The notes under the pieces: model-generated
What the model was told of the DNA's origin: nothing
Seen by the model: only the letters and a program-made list of their open reading frames with translations
The model's database searches: none
Assembly (NCBI RefSeq): GCF_000959445.1
Contig: NZ_CP009632.1
Location: forward strand, 620,001 to 684,000
DNA: 64,000 nt
Source of the DNA: Burkholderia vietnamiensis LMG 10929
Lineage (GTDB): Bacteria; Pseudomonadota; Gammaproteobacteria; Burkholderiales; Burkholderiaceae
Direction of reading: 5' to 3'
Program-made: the position numbers and the translations under genes
In this document: in pieces, positions 8,488 through 16,423 of the stretch
How the letters are laid out: each line of letters begins with the position of its first letter
How positions within the stretch are numbered: the first letter of the stretch is position 1

Positions 8488-8874
8488 TTAGAGACCTTCG
8501 ATCACCCTGCGTAACTTTGCCTGTACGCGCGCGGCCGCGTCCTTGAGGCGAGGATTGTCGATCGCCTGCATAGAGGCGACGGGGTCGATGGCAGCGACTT
8601 CCGTTCGCCCACCACCCATATCCTGGACCACGACGTTGCAGGGCAGCATCGTCCCGACCTTGTCCTCGATCTGGAGCGCCACGTGAGCCAGGACCGGGTT
8701 GCACGCACCAAGGATGCGGTACCTGCGAAAATCGACGTTGACCTTCCTCTTCAAGGTGTCCTGGATATCGATTTCAGTGACGATGCCGAAGCCTTCGGCC
8801 TTCAGTACCTCAGTCGTACGGCGAACTGCGTCGTCGAAGTCAATCGGCAGCGTCTTGGCGAAATAATAATTCAC
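8488..8874 (-). CDS. DUF302 family protein
   Basis: A 128-residue cytoplasmic protein from a GTG start (8872-8874) with AGGAG 8 bp upstream. The pattern is that of DUF302: an N-terminal MNYYFAKTLPIDFDDAVRRT, then EVLKAEGFGIVTEIDIQDTLK, then YRILGACNPVLAH around a conserved Cys, then PCNVVVQD. DUF302 proteins are small alpha/beta proteins of unknown function, often near metal-resistance, thiosulfate or redox genes. Here it precedes nothing obvious downstream but follows a diheme cytochrome c (8943-9638) in the same orientation, 68 bp away, so the two may be co-transcribed. Confidence 0.85.
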   Translation of the reverse strand: MNYYFAKTLPIDFDDAVRRTTEVLKAEGFGIVTEIDIQDTLKRKVNVDFRRYRILGACNPVLAHVALQIEDKVGTMLPCNVVVQDMGGGRTEVAAIDPVASMQAIDNPRLKDAAARVQAKLRRVIEGL

Positions 8875-8942
8875 TGAATATCTCCTGGTTGGTCCAGATG
8901 AAGCATCGAATATCGGACCCTATCGCCACGGCCCAAGGCGAG

Positions 8943-9638
8943 TCATCTCGGAAGGTTGGATAGAAACTCGGCGATCGCCTTTTTATCGCTATCGCTCAGG
9001 GCTGCGGCGATCCCGCCCATCATCATGGCCTGACGCTCGCCGCTCGCGAAGCGGTTTAGCTGATCGATGATATAGGCCGAATGCTGTCCGTTCAGGCTTG
9101 GGACATTAGCCATCATCGGCATCATTCCCATCATGGGCATGCCTGCTTGCGAGGTCGAGCCGTGGCACATGGCACACGCGGGTACCCTCCCGGAACGCGC
9201 ACCATAAAGAAAGATTCGCTCACCATCGGCCTTTAAGCGAGGGTCTTTGACCGGATCTGGATGCACCGACTGTTGACTAAAGAAGCTTGCGGCGTCGGCG
9301 ATGTCAGCGTTGGAGAGCGTCGCGGCGATGCCCGACATGACCTCCGAGCGGCGATATCCGTCCTTGAACGCCCTAAGTTGCGAATACAGGTAGGCGGCTT
9401 TTTGGCCCGCCAGTTTTGGGTATTGTGCGTTCGTGCTATTGCCGTCGGCGCCATGGCAGGCCGCGCACTTGCTTGCTGCAAGACGCGCCCCGCGGTCCGC
9501 ATCGTCAATTGCAGGACCAGAAGACTGGAAGTTCGGCTGCCCGGGAGGTCCGGGCGGGATTTGACCGAGTGCGAACGGCGCGCCAAATCCGGCAAATAGA
9601 ATTGGCGCGCTTAGCCTGAACATAGACCCCCGCTTCAT
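8943..9638 (-). CDS. Diheme c-type cytochrome (cytochrome c4-like)
   Basis: This 231-residue protein has an N-terminal signal segment (MFRLSAPILFAGFGAPFALG) and two heme-binding CxxCH motifs, CAACH and CAMCH, about 100 residues apart in two similar domains. Each domain has a Met-containing segment that could supply the sixth heme ligand. It is periplasmic and should carry electrons. Candidate partners are the arsenite oxidase 2 kb away or a terminal oxidase. The physical separation from aioBA and opposite flanking genes make an aio role only a guess. The region RRSEVMSGIAATLSNADIAD resembles the repeated motif of c4 cytochromes. Confidence 0.85.
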   Translation of the reverse strand: MKRGSMFRLSAPILFAGFGAPFALGQIPPGPPGQPNFQSSGPAIDDADRGARLAASKCAACHGADGNSTNAQYPKLAGQKAAYLYSQLRAFKDGYRRSEVMSGIAATLSNADIADAASFFSQQSVHPDPVKDPRLKADGERIFLYGARSGRVPACAMCHGSTSQAGMPMMGMMPMMANVPSLNGQHSAYIIDQLNRFASGERQAMMMGGIAAALSDSDKKAIAEFLSNLPR

Positions 9639-9815
9639 ACACTGCCTTCGCCGCCTTGTCTTCGATCTGGCAATCCGTTTTGAGGGTAAGAGTACGACGG
9701 CATTGACGATTGATTCAGATCAGCGTTTCGGTCGATCGACGGCTTACCGGTGCGGCAGGCGCAGCCCCTTGAACTCCACCAAGAGGTTCGATCGCGTTCT
9801 CGGCGGGGGCCGCAT

Positions 9816-10346
9816 TTATTTCGACGGAGCTGGCGGCCCCATCCAGTACTGCTGGTTCCACATCATATTGTTCATCATCTGCTGCTGCATGTTCAGATAC
9901 TGGTCGGACATGTACTGGCGTCGCCGAAGCTGCTCGGGCGTCAGGTTGGAGTAGTAGCCGCCCATATGCCCCCAACCGCCTCCGCAACAGCCGGGGCCCG
10001 CTCCGCCCATCATCCCTGGCCCGCCCATCATTCCAGGACCGCCCATCATGCCCGGCCCCCATAGTCCGTGCATCGCGTTCATGGCGCTTTGCATTGTCGC
10101 CCAGTGCTGCTGCAAAAGCCGCTGCCGCTCTTGCGGATCCTGCGTCTGGCGGATCTGGTCCATCTGAGCCTGCATCGCTTTCATCTGCTCCTGGACTTGG
10201 GCCAGTTGCTTGTCGAATTCAGCGGTGTTTGGCACCTGAGCCGGGGTGGCTTTTTTCGTCTGCGTGCCTTGTGCCGCTGCGCTTGCTGGCAGCAACTGGC
10301 CGCTGAGAGCAAGGCCGGCGATGACGGCAACAACGAGTTTTTTCAT
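9816..10346 (-). CDS. Met-rich periplasmic protein
   Basis: A 176-residue protein from ATG 10344-10346 (AGGAG upstream). It has a signal peptide (MKKLVVAVIAGLALSGQLLP), a Gln-rich coiled-coil region (about residues 45-90) and then GPGMMGG repeated three times plus GPGCCGGGWGHMGGYY. Met- and Cys-rich stretches of this sort bind Cu(I) or Ag(I) in periplasmic metal-handling proteins. The C terminus is again Met/Gln-rich (YLNMQQQMMNNMMW). Function is inferred from composition only. Its position beside a cytochrome and DUF302 protein fits a metal-stress block. Confidence 0.7.
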   Translation of the reverse strand: MKKLVVAVIAGLALSGQLLPASAAAQGTQTKKATPAQVPNTAEFDKQLAQVQEQMKAMQAQMDQIRQTQDPQERQRLLQQHWATMQSAMNAMHGLWGPGMMGGPGMMGGPGMMGGAGPGCCGGGWGHMGGYYSNLTPEQLRRRQYMSDQYLNMQQQMMNNMMWNQQYWMGPPAPSK

Positions 10347-10661
10347 GACGGATCTCCTGAGGTCGATCAATGGTCCGGCCGACTTGATAGTCCTAGGCCC
10401 AATTTGGTAATAATCGTCGCCTTCGCGTTACCCGGGTTGATATGGATCAGCGCGCGCTAATGCGGGCCGGCTGGCTGTAAGCCGTGCCGGGAGAGCGGTT
10501 GCCGTCACGGTTCTTTGCAGACCAGCTTGCCCAGGGGAGGATCGCTCCTTGGTTAGAGAGGCCCGCAAGCGGCGCGTGTCCGGGCTCAATTGGCTGGGCC
10601 GTCATGTCGCATGGGCCTTAACGGACGAAAAGTCCGTCTCATGAGCGCACTCCGATCCGCC
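10347..10661. other. Gap before Tn3 transposase with a hairpin at 10621-10637
   Basis: About 315 bp without a gene. It contains a perfect 6-bp stem, ACGGAC-GAAAA-GTCCGT, 25 bp beyond the transposase stop. I could not find the 38-bp terminal inverted repeats expected for an intact Tn3-family unit on either side. Confidence 0.5.
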
Positions 10662-13601
10662 TTATCCACGCGCCTGATGCGATCCGCGGACTGGCTCGCT
10701 GATCGCGACGCTCGGCATTAGGCGATCGGCGAAATCCGCCACCGGGAAGTCGAATGTGCCGCGCAGATTGATACCCTCCAGAAACGTGGGCGCGATGCGC
10801 CGCAGGTATTCCGGTCGGACCGGCAATTGTCCAAGCGTCTCGATGCGGTCGACCGCCTGTTGCATGTGCATCGTGTTCCACGCCAGCACGACGTTGGTCA
10901 ACAGGCTCAGGGCCGATGAGACGGCCATGATCGAATGACGGTGCCGCGTGAGCTCGGCTGGGATCTTGCCCTGGTGGATCGCGCGCTGCACCGTATGTAT
11001 CGCTTCACCGCGATTGAGCACGTGCTGCAGTTCGGTGCGGAACGCGGGCATCGTGAAATAGTCGATCAGGAAAATCGTTCGGAACAGTCTGCCCAGTGCG
11101 ACGCCGCCGTCGTATAGCGGCTGGCCGCGTGCGGCTGAACCGAAACGCGTCAGCGCCTGCACGGCTGTGCAGTGACCGCTTTGCACCGACGCGACAACGC
11201 GCACGAAGTCGTCCCAGATTCCGCCGATTTCTTCGAGCCGCACGTCGCAGTCGACGACGGCCGACAACCCATCCGGCACGGCAAAGCCAACCGGCACATG
11301 CAGGCGCCGATCACGCAGATGCGCGAGCCGCGGACAGAGATCGAAGCCGAGCGCGCGGGCCAGCCCCATTGCGAAGTCCGTATAGCCGTGCGTGTCGACG
11401 GCGAGCTGCGCCACATCATCAGTCCCCTCCTGACGGATCACGCCTTCAATCGCGGCACCTGCCTGACGCTCGTTGAGAATGATCGGCTGGTCGTAAAAGA
11501 TCCCCCAGCGGTCGCGCACATGCGTGTAGATGCCGATCGATGCGGTACGCCGGCGTGGATCGGCGCGCGCCTGCCACACGGTGCGGGTGGTTTCCAGCGA
11601 CATCATGTCGGACGAAGCGAGATCGGCTCGCCCCCAGTGTTCGCCAATCGGATGGCGGTGCATGAACTCGAGCACCGCGTCGGCGGCTTGCCGCAACACA
11701 CGTTTGTCGGCCACACGGTGCATCATCTGCCGGATCGCTCCGGCCGAAAGCTCCGGCACCATGCGGGCGACTTCCGCGGCGGACATCGACGTGCCGTGGG
11801 CGAGCACGGCGGCGTAGACCATCAGCAGCTCGATGCGGGAGCGAGGTTCACGGCCCAGCAGTAGCCAGCTGAATCGGGTCTCGCTGTCGATTTCCAGAAT
11901 GATGCGCGGTAACTGCCCATCGGGATGCGTCCCAAAGATCGCGCGCCGCAACGCCTCTATGGCCGGCTCCGCTCGCTGTGCCGACGCTGCGTCGAGATGG
12001 ATCGCCCTGTCGACACGAACCTCGCCGTGCACGGACGCCTGCTGCAGCCGTTCGAGTCCTTCGTTCAGATGCTCGCAGACCGGGGCGAGGAATTCCTCGG
12101 GGTCCTGCGGCAGCTTCAGGTGGCCGTAGTAGTGATTGCGCTGGGCTTGCCAGATCGCATCGGGAATCAGCAGCGTCGCCTGGCTGCGAAACGCGAAGCT
12201 GTGCCCGACGAATACCGATCCGTTGCGCAGCGCGACCCGCAGGGCCGACAGGGTGGCCCACTCGAAGGCCAGCAAGGCGTTCGCACGGTCGTCGCCCTCC
12301 ACGACGGCTTGCCAAGCCCGCCCGAGTTGGACCGGGACGTCGGAAGGCAATTTCCGCACGTGGCAGACGTACAGCGTTCTCAGCACCTCCAACGCGCCTA
12401 TGACTGGGTGCGGGGCCAGTGACTCGAATGGCAGCGTGAGCAGTTTCGCCAGCATCGCCCGGGCGACGCGCTGCTTCGTCAGCAGCTGCGCTCGCACAAG
12501 GCTCGCCCGGCTTGGTCCGCCTTGCGCAAGCGTCGTGTCGGCCAGTTGCGCAAGGCGCTCGAGGGCCTTGTCGTGTGGCAGGCTGCTGTCGATAGCGATC
12601 GCCTTCACCTCGGTGGCGAAATGGCGCAATTGCGCTTTCAAGTCCGACCGCGTGATGTCGACCTTGGCGCGCGCCTCATTGACGATCTTGCGCTGCCAGC
12701 GGCTCAGCATCCATAGCAGTTGGTCGGTTGCGACGCACAATGCATAGCGCATGAAACACGCGGCCTCCAGCCGGCGAGCCGGTTGCTGTATGCGCTTGCT
12801 GACCGACGGCGGACGATTGGCACACCGTCTCGCATAGTGGCGTATCACCGCCTCGTTGCATTCGGCCGGCCAGCGATCATGGACGCCCAGTTTGGTCAGG
12901 CGCTCGATCTTGCGAAACAGATCCCCCATCTGGTTCGTCGAATTCCGTAATAGTACGGACCACAGCCACTGCTGGAGGCTGGCGCCGCTTGCCTCGGGCC
13001 GCGGTAGCAGCGCGCCCCAGTGATCAAGCGTCGCGGCGCCGAACGACGCCTCGAGACGGTGCGTGAGCGCGACCTCGACATCCTGCACCGCCTGCACGAT
13101 GAGCTGCCGAAGTGCGCGGTCCTGAACGATCAGAATCCGGTGTTCGTAGAACCACTGCTTGAGGTCGTACAGCGCCGTATTACGATCCTGTCGACCCGAT
13201 AACCGCTCCTTGAGCCAGCGCACCACGTAACGCCGTTGGTGCTCGGCCATCGGCCGAAACCCAAGCGCCTCGTAGGCGAGCTTCTGATGGTCGGCGAGCG
13301 TATCGGTCCGGTCGTCGTACAGCGCGCGCAGAGTACCAAGGTCGGGGGGCTCGCTGCCGAGTTGCTCGCCCAGGTGGTGCCAAAGACGTTTGGGCACTTG
13401 CTTGTAGGCGTCGAGCGTGCGCCCGGTCATGCGTATGAAACCAAGGTGGAGACCGACGGCCAGGCGGTACAGGTGTGAGCGACGGCCGTCAATCACTGCA
13501 CGCTCGCGAGCCGAGAACGTGAAGAAGGTATTGAGTTCGAACTCGGTCAGCTCATGCGGAACGTGTCGCAGGCCAAGGTACGGCAGTCGCCAGTGGTCCA
13601 T
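10662..13601 (-). CDS. tnpA: Tn3-family transposase
   Basis: About 979 residues from ATG 13599-13601 (MDHWRLPYLGLRHVPHELTE); the upstream extension in the open frame is not Tn3-like. The N-terminal half carries the DNA-binding region (LTEFELNTFFTFSARER) and the C-terminal half the catalytic domain, with AVDTHGYTD, GFDLCPRLAHLRDRRL and the terminal LLTNVVLAWNTMHMQ block typical of Tn3 TnpA. It carries out replicative transposition. No resolvase or res site is adjacent, although a resolvase HTH fragment lies at 8268. The reading frame is intact. Boundaries of the element were not resolved. Confidence 0.9.
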   Translation of the reverse strand: MDHWRLPYLGLRHVPHELTEFELNTFFTFSARERAVIDGRRSHLYRLAVGLHLGFIRMTGRTLDAYKQVPKRLWHHLGEQLGSEPPDLGTLRALYDDRTDTLADHQKLAYEALGFRPMAEHQRRYVVRWLKERLSGRQDRNTALYDLKQWFYEHRILIVQDRALRQLIVQAVQDVEVALTHRLEASFGAATLDHWGALLPRPEASGASLQQWLWSVLLRNSTNQMGDLFRKIERLTKLGVHDRWPAECNEAVIRHYARRCANRPPSVSKRIQQPARRLEAACFMRYALCVATDQLLWMLSRWQRKIVNEARAKVDITRSDLKAQLRHFATEVKAIAIDSSLPHDKALERLAQLADTTLAQGGPSRASLVRAQLLTKQRVARAMLAKLLTLPFESLAPHPVIGALEVLRTLYVCHVRKLPSDVPVQLGRAWQAVVEGDDRANALLAFEWATLSALRVALRNGSVFVGHSFAFRSQATLLIPDAIWQAQRNHYYGHLKLPQDPEEFLAPVCEHLNEGLERLQQASVHGEVRVDRAIHLDAASAQRAEPAIEALRRAIFGTHPDGQLPRIILEIDSETRFSWLLLGREPRSRIELLMVYAAVLAHGTSMSAAEVARMVPELSAGAIRQMMHRVADKRVLRQAADAVLEFMHRHPIGEHWGRADLASSDMMSLETTRTVWQARADPRRRTASIGIYTHVRDRWGIFYDQPIILNERQAGAAIEGVIRQEGTDDVAQLAVDTHGYTDFAMGLARALGFDLCPRLAHLRDRRLHVPVGFAVPDGLSAVVDCDVRLEEIGGIWDDFVRVVASVQSGHCTAVQALTRFGSAARGQPLYDGGVALGRLFRTIFLIDYFTMPAFRTELQHVLNRGEAIHTVQRAIHQGKIPAELTRHRHSIMAVSSALSLLTNVVLAWNTMHMQQAVDRIETLGQLPVRPEYLRRIAPTFLEGINLRGTFDFPVADFADRLMPSVAISEPVRGSHQARG

Positions 13602-13726
13602 CGGTCGCACCCCCGCGCGAAAATGGACTATGCAGCGTATCGAGAAATTTGTCGGCGAGCAATCGCGAGCCGAATATGACACTTTTGTCGCGCGTCATGC
13701 TTGTTAGTTTCACGACAACCGACTTA

Positions 13727-14827
13727 CTAAGATTTCCGAAAGAAATGTCACGTAGAGGCGTATTGGCATCCGGGCCGGCGAAAGAAGGACTTCACCAGTG
13801 CCGGCAACTTCTGGATACGGCGCAGAGCACCGATGGCCAGTCGCTTCATTTCGTCTTTGGACTGCACGAGGCGTTTGGAGACGCTGCGCTTCACGTGTGC
13901 CCAAACTTGCTCGTCGGGGTTCAGGTGCGGCGAGTAAGGCGGCAGATAGAACAGCTTCAGGCGTCCCTTCTGCGCCTTCACGTAATCCTGGACCAGTCTG
14001 GCCTTGTGAACCGGATGGCCGTCGAGTACGAGGAACACAGGCTCGCGTGCGCCGAGCATCAGGCGACTGAGAAACTCCCGGAAGTCGGCGGCGGTGACGG
14101 CACCGTCATGCACCATGAAGCGGAACTCGCCCTGAGGACTGACCGCCGAAATCATGTTCAGCGAGAAACGCTTGCCCGTCACTTCCACCACCGGCGTGCA
14201 GCCCTGCGGTGCCCATGTCGTACCCGTGTGGTAATCCGAACGAATGCCCGACTCATCGGCAAAGTAGATGGTCGCTCCAACTGCCCGTGCCTCGGCTCGG
14301 ATCGCCGGGTAGGTTTCGAACTCCCACTGCCGAACCAGCGTCGCGTCCTGTTGCCACGCCTGATACAGCGGCTTCTGCGCCGTGAAGCCCAACAGCTTCA
14401 TGATGCGACTCACCCCGGAAAGCGCCAGTTTTTTGCCGAACTGCCGCTCAATCAGCGCGGCAATCAGCGACAGCGTCCACAGCCCGAATTCGAACTTGAA
14501 CTGCAACGGAGTGTGGTCCCGCACGGCTTGTGCCAGCCAGCGCATCTCTTCGGCACTGACCTTGGGCGGTCGGCCTGGTATCGGCTTGGCCAGCAAGGCG
14601 TTCTGTCCGCCGTTAGCGAAGTCGGCCAGCCAACGATACACGCTGCGTTCGTTCACCCCGTAGGCCGCAGCCACACTCGCCACGTCCTGTCCTTCACGTA
14701 TGGCTTTCACCGCTTGCTGGCGCATCGCCTGCAACGTCGCGTGGTCCAGTTTCCGGCCGTCCGATGTGCGTTTCGATTTCATACCTGTATTGTCTCATGA
14801 GCATGACAATACTTTCGAAAAGGTTAG
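13727..14827 (-). mobile_element. IS630-family insertion sequence, about 1.1 kb, complete
   Basis: Terminal inverted repeats read CTAAGATTTCCGAAAGAAAT on the left and CTAACCTTTTCGAAAGTATT on the right, reversed. Each is flanked by TA (13725-13726 and 14828-14829), the target duplicated by IS630/Tc1 elements. One transposase gene fills it. It appears intact. Confidence 0.8.
13748..14782 (-). CDS. IS630-family transposase
   Basis: This 344-residue protein has an N-terminal helix-turn-helix (VASVAAAYGVNERSVYRWL), then a winged helix domain and a DDE catalytic core. The acidic residues are visible in IYFADESGIRSD, FLVLDGHPVHKA and PHLNPDEQVWAHVK. The ATG lies about 45 bp inside the right terminal repeat. 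It cuts and pastes the element at TA targets. The frame has no interruption, so the element may be active. Confidence 0.93.
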   Translation of the reverse strand: MKSKRTSDGRKLDHATLQAMRQQAVKAIREGQDVASVAAAYGVNERSVYRWLADFANGGQNALLAKPIPGRPPKVSAEEMRWLAQAVRDHTPLQFKFEFGLWTLSLIAALIERQFGKKLALSGVSRIMKLLGFTAQKPLYQAWQQDATLVRQWEFETYPAIRAEARAVGATIYFADESGIRSDYHTGTTWAPQGCTPVVEVTGKRFSLNMISAVSPQGEFRFMVHDGAVTAADFREFLSRLMLGAREPVFLVLDGHPVHKARLVQDYVKAQKGRLKLFYLPPYSPHLNPDEQVWAHVKRSVSKRLVQSKDEMKRLAIGALRRIQKLPALVKSFFRRPGCQYAST

Positions 14828-14914
14828 TATGTATGTCCCTAACGAATTCAGCCTGCAGACGGGCGTCTCCGGTGCTATTGCAACTGAGGGAGGAGAAAAT
14901 ATTTAAAAAATTTG

Positions 14915-14944
14915 TTGACATTAGCGGTGATTGCCGTCGAGTAT
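14915..14944 (+). promoter_or_regulatory. Possible sigma-70 promoter for the secreted protein gene
   Basis: TTGACA (14915-14920) is a perfect -35 element. An 18-bp spacer leads to GAGTAT, a weak -10. It lies about 40 bp upstream of the ATG at 14987. Confidence 0.3.
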
Positions 14945-14986
14945 GAGGCGCGGCACTCAAAAATACATCCAAAATGGGATGAGACT

Positions 14987-15847
14987 ATGGGGCGATTTAC
15001 GATCACTAAGATAGGTTGCCTTCTTGTATTTGTAATTTCGGCAGCCGCTAACGCAACGTGCACAGTCCCCAACGTATTAACGAATGGCCAAGTTGCGGAC
15101 GCGACACAGGTCATGGGGAATTTCAATGCATTGGTAACCTGCACCACAGACGCCTCCAACCTCACTTCCGGCGATCTTGCTGCCGGGCGGATGACGACAA
15201 ATTTGTCGGGCGCGCTGGACAGCGCATTCGGCTCGACACAGGGCTCCATTCTCTATCGCGGATCATCTGGGTGGGCGGCGCTTGGGCCCGGCATTGGCGG
15301 CTACGTGCTGAGTACCAACGGTGGCGGCGCGAACCCGAGTTGGGTTCCACAGGCCGGCAGCGGTGACTTCACGCTCGTCGCCTCTGTAAACTTGGGCACC
15401 GTCAATCACTTCGCTATCACCGGTCTGGACACCCTGAATTTTGACTACCGTCTCGCGATTCGATTAGGTCCGCGTGCGAGCGGCGGCGTTGCGACTGACT
15501 ATATCAAGATGCAGTTCGGCGACACGACGCTTCCCACCCCAACATGGTTCACGACTGGCGGGTACATAAATGCCAGTGGTGCCGCCGCCGGTGCGCTAAC
15601 AAGCTCTGGAGGTGTTACCAATATTGCACAGGTGCAGAATACCAGCACGGTTTACATGGGGGTGACGCTGGATTTTCAATTTTCGTCGGATGGACTTGTG
15701 GCGAGCGCCTTGGGTCACAGCTATTTCTTTGAAAACATTTTTCAGATGGACCAAGGCCCGAATCCCTCCGTTATCGGCGCTATCAATATCACCATACCAA
15801 ACCAATCTTGGCCTGTGAGTTATTCGTTATGGCGGATCAGGCGCTAG
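14987..15847 (+). CDS. Secreted protein of unknown function, linked to the Rhs locus
   Basis: This 286-residue protein from ATG 14987 has a signal peptide (MGRFTITKIGCLLVFVISAA). A Gly/Ala/Thr-rich body begins TCTVPNVLTNGQVADATQVM, a pattern I recall from tail-fibre-like or adhesin proteins. The C-terminal half looks like an all-beta domain. I do not recognise a family with confidence. It lies directly upstream, same strand, of a small YD-repeat protein and the large Rhs protein, and may belong to that secreted system. GC is lower than in the surrounding genes. Confidence 0.6.
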   Translation: MGRFTITKIGCLLVFVISAAANATCTVPNVLTNGQVADATQVMGNFNALVTCTTDASNLTSGDLAAGRMTTNLSGALDSAFGSTQGSILYRGSSGWAALGPGIGGYVLSTNGGGANPSWVPQAGSGDFTLVASVNLGTVNHFAITGLDTLNFDYRLAIRLGPRASGGVATDYIKMQFGDTTLPTPTWFTTGGYINASGAAAGALTSSGGVTNIAQVQNTSTVYMGVTLDFQFSSDGLVASALGHSYFFENIFQMDQGPNPSVIGAINITIPNQSWPVSYSLWRIRR

Positions 15848-16045
15848 TAGGCTACTGCAGCCCTCCAGGAGCCACAAGCGGTCGAACGCATATGAAGCCT
15901 TATGTGCCGCTCGGGCGACCTGTGTAAGAAAAGGCCGCTCCCGACAGTAGCTTCCGAGAACTCCAGAAGGCGATATTTCAGGTTTGTCACCCGTGGCGCA
16001 GATTGATAGGTTGTCCAACTTGATGGCATTTCGGTAGAGGGGCGC

Positions 16046-16324
16046 ATGTTCGTCGGAAATGGACCGCGTGGCATTTATTGGGTTGCCATCTTGGTTTGTA
16101 TGTTGGCTTCCGTGTCCGCGGATGCGGCGACCACATCCGCGCAATACACCTATGACCTACTGGGCCGCGTCACGACGGTTCTCTATGACAACGGCGTCTG
16201 CGTCGCATACAGCTACGACGCTAACGGGAACAGGACCGCTCAATCCAATACCGCAGGAAACGGGGTGCCCCCAATGACATGGGGTGCGGGCGTATGGGGT
16301 TGCGTACCTTGGACGCCTTCATAA
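16046..16324 (+). CDS. Small secreted YD-repeat (Rhs-like) protein
   Basis: A 92-residue protein with a signal peptide (YWVAILVCMLASVSADA) followed by two YD/Rhs repeats, YTYDLLGRVTTVLYDNG and AYSYDANGNRTAQSN, then a short Trp/Gly tail. It is much too short to form an Rhs shell. It could be a stand-alone small protein or an N-terminal remnant of a second rhs gene. The stop is clean and the gene precedes the large rhs gene by 99 bp. Confidence 0.6.
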   Translation: MFVGNGPRGIYWVAILVCMLASVSADAATTSAQYTYDLLGRVTTVLYDNGVCVAYSYDANGNRTAQSNTAGNGVPPMTWGAGVWGCVPWTPS

Positions 16325-16423
16325 CCCTGTCCCCTCTGTTCCGACCTCCACCAAACTGAAGATATCGCCTTCAGATAGGAACTGCATTGCCGTTGCTTCT
16401 GGACAAGACATCCGAGGTTGAGA

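Noticed and set aside
10347..13726. Complete Tn3 transposon
   Set aside because: No 38-bp terminal inverted repeats, resolvase gene or res site could be found around the transposase.
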